DNA of 64,000 nucleotides from contig JASWJB010000195.1 in the NCBI GenBank assembly GCA_032433595.1, positions 1 through 64,000 on the forward strand. Direction: 5' to 3'. Under the pieces are notes generated by a model. The model made no database searches. It saw nothing but the letters and a program-made list of their open reading frames with translations, and was not told the origin of the DNA. Every line of letters begins with the position of its first letter. Position 1 is the first letter of the stretch. A program made the position numbers and the translations under genes. Source of the stretch: Conoideocrella luteorostrata (lineage: Eukaryota > Ascomycota > Sordariomycetes > Hypocreales > Clavicipitaceae). Shown piece by piece: positions 56,950 through 64,000 of this stretch.

Positions 56950-57624
56950 TTAGTGCTTCTTGGCCTCCTTCTGAGCCCTTTTCTCCGCGATCACTCTGTC
57001 AAACCTCCTGTAAGCCATGAATCCCTCAAAAAAGCAGCTGACCATCCACATGTACCACTGCCCGGACCACCTATCCACACCATGCTTCTGCAGCCTCGAC
57101 GCATCCAGGTAGAGTGGTTCGGCAGTGTGAATACCGATCACCGGAAGGATAAGAGCCTTGACTAGCCAACGGAAATTCTCAGGGCCACCAGGAAAGACCT
57201 GCGTCAGTAGACTCCAAATCTCAGAGCCTGGAGTAACCCACGGCAGGCTGGCAACGCAGAGCATGTAGAATCCGACAAGGGCCATGACAGCAGCATCGGC
57301 GAAGCCAGGGCCGTGATATTTGGTCATGTAGATGTCACTTATGCCGAGATGCTTGCGGCAAAATGCGTCCATCTCGACCACTCGAGGACGCACGTCGTTC
57401 CAAGATTGCAAGGCAGGTTTGAAGTGGACGACGTAGTCGGCACCTCCTGCGCGGATACGCATTCCCTGGAGGGTTATGTCGCGGAGAGAAGCTCCTGTAG
57501 CTTGTTTCTGAGTGAGCCCACAGTAGTGACGGAGGTAGTGCGTCAGTTCTCGTGAGTGAGACTGGTTCATGTGGGACAGGATGCGGTCCCGAGCAGCCTC
57601 GTCACTTGCAGCATTGGCAGCCAT
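56950..57624 (-). CDS. DUF2470/DUF4499-type membrane protein
   Basis: A 224-residue single-exon protein. The N-terminal about 90 residues (RILSHMNQSHSRELTHYLRHY, GADYVVHFKPALQSWNDVR) match the DUF2470 domain, a fold related to haem- and flavin-binding HugZ-type proteins. In those proteins the HMNxxH motif lies near the ligand site. The C-terminal half has about three hydrophobic segments (DAAVMALVGFYMLCVASLPW, WLVKALILPVIGIHTAE, WYMWMVSCFFEGF), matching a DUF4499-like membrane part, and ends with the basic tail AEKRAQKEAKKH, which could be a di-lysine ER retrieval signal. The family is recognised from memory of its motifs. The molecular function is unknown. It lies head-to-head with the RdRP gene across 1.2 kb. 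Confidence 0.78.
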   Translation of the reverse strand: MAANAASDEAARDRILSHMNQSHSRELTHYLRHYCGLTQKQATGASLRDITLQGMRIRAGGADYVVHFKPALQSWNDVRPRVVEMDAFCRKHLGISDIYMTKYHGPGFADAAVMALVGFYMLCVASLPWVTPGSEIWSLLTQVFPGGPENFRWLVKALILPVIGIHTAEPLYLDASRLQKHGVDRWSGQWYMWMVSCFFEGFMAYRRFDRVIAEKRAQKEAKKH

Positions 57625-58816
57625 GATGGCTCTATTTTATTTTAGGATTGGTTTTCTTTTTGGAAGGGGGGAAAAAGATTTTGAGATGTGAAAGATTTGT
57701 CGTCGCCGTTGAGCACAATGTGTACAAGAATTGGGACGAAGATATGGAGTTAATAGTTTGTTGTGGATGGGCCTCAAAGATTTATGAAGTTTCATCGGCG
57801 GCCTTGATACTCGTCACTCGCCATGACAACCGAGGGACTACAGGTGAACAAAAGCGATATTTCTCTCACAGGACTGGCTGCAAGGTGGGTCAGCTGGTGA
57901 ACGGAGTACTGGCTGACGAAACAAGGTACGAGGCACGGGTCATTGTGTAACGCCGATGCCGATGCCATAGCAGAGCATGGTACTCCGTAGAATAGGTTGA
58001 CAAGTTTAATAATATATTGAGGTGGGTCGGCAGAATCTAGTACTCCGTACAATGCGGGGTATTCCGTACGTAGCCAAGGGGTACGGATAACTCCGTTCAG
58101 TACTGTAACTTGGCCACGGAGTGGTTCAACAAGTTCTTGATAAGGCTCGCCCATTGACGAGGGTTATTACTCTGCACTAGTAGGTATGTTCTGCGCCGTA
58201 GGGAGTACTAATAAAGAGGCATAAACAGGATGCAATGGCTTTTCTGGGGCGTGGCTGGCAGACGAGCACTGCTACTGGTAGCCGCCAAGCGGGGCAGGAA
58301 TGCTCAAGTGCTCTGTATCGGGACTCCACACAGGTCATACAGTGCCTTGGACGCCACCTCCCACATGCTGAAAGCGCAGTACAGTATTGTGTAGAGTATT
58401 CCGTACTGTTGCCCAGTATGCATGTATGTCCAACCAGAGATACACTGGCTTTCCCACATTACACCAAGTACTCCATACTCTGTCGCACAATAAATAGTAC
58501 TGAATCGACGCCAACCGACAAGATAAAGCGGGGGGAGTCATTGACATGATCGGTATGGAGTACTCATAGGCTGAAGCTGGGCGGCCGCCCAGTCCCAGAT
58601 CTGTCAAATGGTTGGTCGACGAGGCACACCTGCTCTACTCATTCTTTGTTGGGCTCTGCCTTTTTGGCATTGACGTTGTCCATCCCATTATATTCTACTC
58701 GAGGCTTTATAACCACCGACTGGTGTTGTTGCTGTTGCAATAAGCCTTAGACTTGGGCCTCGTATCAAGACTTCGATGCAATCGGCACCAACCTCCAACC
58801 TTGCGTGTAGAGAACC
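57625..58816. other. Promoter region between divergent DUF2470 and RdRP genes
   Basis: About 1.2 kb with no supported gene. Exact palindrome copies lie at 57981-57989 and 58041-58049. One-base variants lie at 57900, 58060, 58397, 58469 and 58554. The frames on + and - of 90-120 residues overlap each other and match no family. Confidence 0.55.
57900..58562. repeat. Cluster of TACGGAGTA elements and variants
   Basis: Two exact 9-base copies and five one-base variants (AACGGAGTA, TATTCCGTA twice, TACTCCATA, TATGGAGTA) lie within 0.66 kb. All variants except the first differ by a C-to-T or G-to-A change. Confidence 0.75.
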
Positions 58817-61800
58817 ATGGAAGTCTTTCTGAAAAACGTCCCCTTTGCTCTGACAGACGAGAGCCTTCGAAAGGAGCTCAAGCCATTCATGAATGCCCTC
58901 GGGGTTCTTGATTGGACAGTCGATAAACCTAAGCGGAAGAATATTGCCTGGCTTACATTCCTTCTCAAAGCAGATGGTGACCGGTTCCTCAACAAGCATG
59001 GCAAGATCAACATCTCACAAAACTCCAGCATCTTAGCCGCCGCTGCGCGACTATCCTTGGATAATCATGCTCAACATAAGGCGCGACTGCACATCCTGTC
59101 AACCCCGATATATGCAGACAGGAGCCGACGCGACGCCAAGCCCCTGACTCTAAGCCAACTACGACACGACCAGGAAGAGCGGCAGAAGGCGCCGCAGCAG
59201 GGCCGTCGAGCCCCGGCCATTTCATGCACTATCAGGGAAGTCCGCTGTGGTAAACTGATCTTCGCGCCGCCAACAATGGGACTGAAGTTCATACAGCAGA
59301 CGTATTGCCCTGTTGCGGGTTGCGCCAAGTTTGGCCGGCAATACCTGATGGTAACTTTAGGGGAAAACAGCCGTATGGACGTACCTTACAAAACCATCCA
59401 GGAACTCGTCGTCAATCATGAGTCGCAGAATATGACGCTTGTATTGGAAGAGCCACCTAGGTTTTACTCCAAAATGTCATCTGTCTACGGCAATAACGGC
59501 AAGTGGGAACGGCAAACGAGCTGTCCGGTGTTCAATGATCATATTAAATACGTAGCTCACTGCCTGGTTTACCAACTGATACCTGCTGGCAACCTTAGGT
59601 CAATAGTTCACGGTCTCAAAGTCCAGGACATTCTGTCCATCAGCCAGCAGAGCATACCGTTTTCATCTTCTCCAATACCCGCCCTGGAGGACTACACCAC
59701 TAGCATGAATGCATTCGAAGGGAGGATGCAGAGCTTCGAGACGGCGAGGAACTGTGCAGTCCCATTTCCGATTCTTTTCCAGGTCCAGGCACTGGTTTGG
59801 AACAACTACCTGCATCCCTCTGGTGGGCTTCGCATGCTTGGGATCATTGAGCGTTGGGCCGTAGAAAATAGCCGCTTAGGCAAAATAATCCCGTTCAAGA
59901 CCGACACAATGAAGCGACTCTTTCCCAAAATTCCCTATCCTGTTCCGGGTACAGACGTGACAGAGGTCGATCCAGAGCTCCTAATGGAAAAAGTGATGAG
60001 GAGCGAGCTTGATCTTCGAAGCCAGGATCCGTTCAGGTCCGGGGTACATGGCCAGAGCTTGCCGCAGCATCAAACATGGGTCCTCAAAGCCGTGGTAACG
60101 CCAACACGCATCGTGCTTCTGGGACCTGATGCTGAAAGCAAGAACAGGGTCTTACGAATGTTCCGAAACCATGGTGACCATTTTCTTCGGGTTTCCTTTG
60201 GTGACGAAGGAGGACAAGACCTGTCATTCAACCCAAAGGTCCTCAATGATGCTGTTTATGAGCGGTATCGCAAAGTGCTGAAAGAAGGAATCCGCATTGC
60301 TGGCAGGCATTTCTCTTTTCTGGGATTCTCTCACTCTTCGCTACGGGCGCACTCGACCTGGTTCCTCGCTCCATTCATTGATGAAGACTTTCGACGTCAG
60401 GATCACGGAACTATCCTCAAAACTTTGGGTGACTTCAGTGACATACGCATCCCAGCCAAATGTGCAGCTCGAATCGGGCAAGCATTCTCCGAAACCCCAT
60501 ATACCGTAGACTTATCCAGGTCTGGCATCAGCGTCCGCTCCATTCCGGATGTAAAGTCGGCGGATGGAGAGCGTGTCTTCAGTGATGGCGTAGGCACAAT
60601 ATCCACGGAAGCGATGGAAGAATTCTGGAAAGTGCTGCCCATGCGATCCACGACCCCGACATGCTTCCAGATCCGCTGGGGTGGAGTTAAAGGCATGCTC
60701 GCGCTTGACCCGAGGTTGCGAGGCAAGGTCATCTGCGTGCGGAAGGAGTCGATGATGAAGTTTCCTAGCCATGACTTGGGCGAGCTCGGCATCTGTGATG
60801 TGTCTGCGAGACCGTTGCGGCTAGTCCTTAATCGTCCGGTTATCAAGATTTTGGAGGATATGGGAACCAGCTCCGAGTGGTTTCTGGCACTGCAGGGAGA
60901 AGCGCTTAATTATCTGAGGGATGTCACAGCCACGGCTGTCAACACGAGCGTCTTCTTGAAGCAGCAAAATATCGGCAGCACCATACGTTTCCCATCATTC
61001 ATCAAACAATTGGACATGATGGGTATCGACTACCGCCGCGATAAATTCCTCAAGTCTGTCGTTGAGCATGCTGTACTGCGCGATCTGCGGCTGCTGAAGC
61101 ATAAAGCTCGGATACCAGTCAGCAAGGGACTGACCCTGTTTGGCATCATGGACGAGACCGGATTTCTCGACGAAAACCAAGTCTTCATCACATATGACAA
61201 AGTAAACTCCAAGAGCGGTGCGCCTATGGATACGACCTTGAGGGATGGGCCCGTTCTTGTCACCCGATCCCCCGCTCTACACCCCGGCGATATTCAGTTT
61301 GTGACGATGGTGTCGCCTGACGCAGGCCATCCCCTAAGGCGCCTTCGAAACTGCATCGTCTTTAGTCAAAGGGGCTCTCGAGATCTTCCTAGCCAGTTGG
61401 GCGGCGGAGATCTCGATGGAGATATGTTCAATGTCATTTGGGATCCTAGGGCTCGTCCTAACAAAACATTCAAACCCGCTGACTACCCACGCGTGGCTCC
61501 TATACCCTTGAACAGGCCAGTTACCAGTGACGATATCGCAGACTTCTTCATCAACTTTATGGCCTCGGACATCTTGGGACTGATTGCAATGAGACACCAA
61601 GCTATCGCTGATATTCAACAGGAAGGGACCAGAGATGCCGATTGCATCAAGTTGGCCGGGATGCATTCCGCTGCGGTGGATTACTCTAAAACTGGTATTG
61701 CGGTTAATTGGTCCGACATGCCGAGGGCGCCGCGGTCAAAACCTGATTTGTGAGTACGATTTCTTTTGTTATGATTGACCTATGACATAGATAAAATTTG

Positions 61801-62647
61801 ACTCTATGTGTGAAAAGCCTTTCCCCCGCGCCTCCCGTAAACGTCTATGACCTTGGACAGCTCGGCCACATTGCGGATGATGCAATGGACGACGACGATG
61901 AAGGCGAGGATGGCATGGGGAAAATCAAGATCAGATATCACCGATCTGAAAAAATATTGGGTCGCCTTTACCGCGACATCAACGAAGAGAAGATTTGGAA
62001 CGAACACATCCACAGAACAGTTTCCATGAACGGTCCCTCGGTCTGGGACCAGCTGAAGGGTATATTTCGGGCTGAGCTGGAGTCGTACGGTATAAGAATA
62101 GACACCAGCCGCCATTTACAGCAAGCCTGGAAGATCCGCAACCTGTTGGTTAACCCTGATTTTGTAGACTAACTCAAGTGTATGCACCTTAGACTAACAA
62201 CAGAACAGTTACGAAGACTCGGTTGTCGATAGTATGTGGCACTTTTCCGAGAATCCAAGAAGTCACATCACGGAAGTAGAAGCTTTTTGCGGGACCATCT
62301 TAAATAGGAGGGGAACGCAAACGCGGCAGCAGCGCGACGCGTCTATTCGGCTGAAAGATGCGATGGACAGGGACATGGCATGGATTTCTAAGCTCATCCG
62401 CCATCGGTCCGATGATTCGGGCAAAGATGTAGATGACGTCGAGTATACAAGCGGCACTGATGATGATGCCGACGAGAGTGGCCATGACGCGATCCAACTC
62501 TCTTGGGTGTGCTTTTTGATTGGCTGCAGCAAGAGCACAGACAAAGCAAATGCAGTGTATCAACTCAAAAGCTTCCGGATAATTGCGGCGGCTTGCTTGC
62601 TCAAGGAGATCAACTGTCTGAAGACAAGAGTTGCTGGCAATGCATAA
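58817..62647 (+). CDS. RNA-dependent RNA polymerase (RNA silencing)
   Basis: Cellular RdRP that turns single-stranded RNA into double-stranded RNA for Dicer in RNA interference. Exons 58817-61749, 61818-62163 and 62204-62647 join to 1240 residues. An RRM-like segment opens the protein (MEVFLKNVPFALTDESLRKE, with KRKNIAWLTF). The double-psi barrel catalytic core is complete, with GGGDLDGDMF carrying D865, D867 and D869. Other RdRP blocks are DGVGTISTEAMEEFWKVL, QIRWGGVKGMLALDPRL and IVFSQRGSRDLPSQLGGGD in part. The length and the RRM-like start fit the fission yeast Rdp1 / Neurospora RRP-3 type better than QDE-1. The last junction is less certain: only donor TTT|GTAGAC with acceptor ACAACAG|AAC keeps the frame. 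The core is intact, so the gene is probably active. Confidence 0.93.
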
Positions 62648-62876
62648 ATGGTATAATTTGGCATATTGATGAAGTTCTTGTATCAGTGTCTGTAAGACCT
62701 AGCTAACGGCGAGGTGTTTGGTAGACAACGTAGTTGTAGCTTGCGCGTTTTGACATGTCGAACTAGACATATACAGTCAGTGACCCTCTATCAAGCCCAC
62801 AAAAAGGCTGATATATGAAACATTTATGAAGCCAGTTATATTATTAGAATCAAAACCAGAGACAGTTGGATTCTGA

Positions 62877-63182
62877 TCAATACAATGTTACCATTTGCGA
62901 ATAGCTTCGTTCTGCGTTTCTGAACCGAACCCTGCTGACAGCCTGACTCACGGCGCCCGCCAGAGGCATGTCCGTTGCTGTAAAAATGAATGATTCGTCG
63001 TTGTTCTCCGGCACGTTATAGCCAGCATTCCCTATTGCAAAGCCACGAATTAAGACAAGTCCACGGGAGACAAAAAAAAAATCTGAGCCCAAATTAAATA
63101 GATTACATTTCACTGTAGTATATTTAGTCTTATGATACGTAGTAGGCGTTAGAAAGGCAAAGCAGGTATTAGGTCCAGCCAA
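62877..63182 (-). CDS. Doubtful 101-residue frame, possible last exon
   Basis: Not recognised. The second half (GNAGYNVPENNDESFIFTAT, then MPLAGAVSQAVSRVRF) has a normal amino-acid composition, whereas the first half is Thr/Tyr/Phe-rich and unconvincing. On the - strand a TTGCAATAG site just before GGAATGCTGGC looks like an intron acceptor, and a GTAAGC donor lies about 150 bases further upstream. The real unit may therefore be a terminal exon of about 50 residues ending at 62877, whose 5' part is lost or lies in the AT-rich DNA to the right. Confidence 0.25.
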   Translation of the reverse strand: MAGPNTCFAFLTPTTYHKTKYTTVKCNLFNLGSDFFFVSRGLVLIRGFAIGNAGYNVPENNDESFIFTATDMPLAGAVSQAVSRVRFRNAERSYSQMVTLY

Positions 63183-63485
63183 AAGCGCTTACGTGAACCA
63201 AAGCCTCTTTATAGAAGTATTACGAGGGTATTTTGTCAGGAAGAAAAGAACACGCCAAGCCCAGAGGACCTTATGATACTGTTCTATGTCAATTGATTAA
63301 ATGATCTGTCAGAACCCAAGTCGTGACATGCGGACTTTCCATGTTGTTGTGTTAGTGTAGGAAGCACAGGGCTTCGGGTGACGAGGGTATCGATACCGGA
63401 AGGTGAAGCAAAACAGTGTGCAAAACAATTCAATTCATTCGTGACTATCTAAGAGAGAAGAAGAAGAGGAAGGGGAATGCCCCCG

Positions 63486-63511
63486 AGCGCGCCGTAAAAA
63501 GGAGGCGCGCT
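63486..63511. repeat. GC-rich inverted repeat in AT-rich DNA
   Basis: AGCGCGCC at 63486-63493 and GGCGCGCT at 63504-63511 form a perfect 8-base stem with a 10-base loop. Two CTACGTG direct repeats follow at about 63518 and 63531. Such a unit may mark the edge of a mobile element. Confidence 0.6.
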
Positions 63512-63646
63512 AGGTGGCTACGTGATATATCTACGTGCCTTGATGGGATATTTAAATAGTTAGCTTCGATGTTTTAAAATTAATTTTATAGTTAATTAAT
63601 TTTATCTAAGTACCTTTAAGTCACATAAGAGTTAATCTTTTTTAAA

Positions 63647-63822
63647 TAGAAACAATGACCCCTTGTGACTTGAGGCTATTGACTTGAACTTTAAGGTCTT
63701 TGAATTCGGTCTCAATATGTTCCATGCGAGAGTTAAGATGCTTATCGCGACTGTGAAGGCTTTTGAATCCAAGCATATATCTAGACTCAAGATTCGCAAC
63801 ACGATAGTCGAGATTCGCAATC
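63647..63822 (-). pseudogene. Start-less coiled-coil fragment in AT-rich DNA
   Basis: On the - strand an open frame without an ATG start reads QIANLDYRVANLESRYMLGF, then SLHSRDKHLNSRMEHIE and TEFKDLKVQVNSLKSQG, and then stops. Regular hydrophobic spacing (L, V, L) suggests a coiled coil of about 55 residues. The bases before it (AATCTCAG) could be an intron acceptor, but the upstream DNA is full of stop codons. I read it as a fragment of a decayed gene or mobile-element protein; a genuine terminal exon is the alternative. Confidence 0.35.
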
Positions 63823-64000
63823 TGAGATTAAATCGTCTGTGTCACGACTTAGGGAACTAGTAAAGCAGAGTGATAGACAAGACTTCCGAAGTATTTATAG
63901 CTTCTTAGCAACAAGGTAGCACTATATTATAAACAGTCTTAATCTCTAGCCTCCTAATAATCTAATCTCCTCCCTCCCTACTTATGCTTTAAGAAAAGTT

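Larger units (their letters stand above)
62648..64000. other. AT-rich right end with decayed fragments
   Basis: No intact gene is supported. It holds a doubtful 101-residue frame on - (62877-63182), a hairpin-like inverted repeat (63486-63511), and from about 63540 a strongly AT- and TpA-rich stretch. A coiled-coil frame without a start lies within it on -. The base composition differs sharply from the rest of the window and suggests a mobile-element relic or repeat-induced point mutation (RIP). Confidence 0.5.

Noticed and set aside
1..64000. CRISPR arrays, rRNA, tRNA genes, bacterial operons or phage modules
   Set aside because: Looked for by eye on both strands; no regular spaced repeats, no tRNA B-box in a plausible cloverleaf, and all genes are eukaryotic with introns. 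A covariance-model scan would be the decisive test for tRNAs.

Overview
The window is nuclear DNA from a filamentous ascomycete (Pezizomycotina), most likely a Sordariomycete of the order Hypocreales. The evidence is short phase-conserved introns with GTAAGT/GTATGT-type donors and CTAAC branch sites, gene density of about one gene per 3 kb on both strands, a typical fungal gene set (SOG2, Tom1-type HECT ligase, Tsc13, RNA-dependent RNA polymerase, secreted cupredoxin), and a dispersed TACGGAGTA palindrome in intergenic DNA. The order is inferred from general impression and not proven by the sequence. No bacterial features, CRISPR array, rRNA or tRNA gene was seen.

Layout, left to right. 0.76-6.8 kb: alpha-tubulin, mitochondrial HMG-CoA lyase and V-ATPase subunit B, all on +. 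6.8-9.3 kb: gene-free, dense in the palindrome. 9.3-14.0 kb: secreted aldose 1-epimerase, Dph1 (diphthamide synthesis) and an APH-fold kinase on +; Ctf8 at 14.1-14.6 kb on -. 15.3-16.9 kb: ribosomal protein S6 on +. 18.1-30.6 kb: one giant gene on - for a HUWE1/Tom1-type HECT E3 ligase of 4018 residues. 30.6-34.7 kb: the longest gene-free stretch. 34.7-37.7 kb: TBC (Rab-GAP) protein on +. 38.5-39.2 kb: ribosomal protein S8 on -, with a likely 5' leader intron. 40.2-42.5 kb: a serine-rich orphan on -. 43.7-44.8 kb: Tsc13 enoyl reductase on +. 45.3-50.3 kb: a BLOC-1 subunit 1-like protein and the LRR protein Sog2, both on -. 51.8-53.4 kb: a short RecQ helicase on +. 53.9-57.6 kb: alpha/beta hydrolase (+), secreted cupredoxin (-) and a DUF2470-type membrane protein (-). 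58.8-62.6 kb: RNA-dependent RNA polymerase on +. 62.6-64.0 kb: AT-rich, decayed-looking DNA with gene fragments.

Most genes are housekeeping and have no obvious joint pathway. They cover cytoskeleton, translation and its modification (S6, S8, Dph1), protein turnover (Tom1), membrane traffic (TBC GAP, BLOC-1-like, V-ATPase), very-long-chain fatty acids (Tsc13), morphogenesis (Sog2) and genome or RNA surveillance (Ctf8, RecQ, RdRP). I found no convincing new multi-gene system. The strongest unexplained signals are the intergenic TACGGAGTA palindrome (19 exact copies by hand count), its cluster in front of the RdRP gene, an apparent GC-AG intron beside a frame-neutral 63-nt exon in the HECT ligase gene, and the decayed right end.

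Exon borders were set by hand from splice consensus plus frame and protein-family continuity. All splicing statements are inferences until RNA evidence is consulted.
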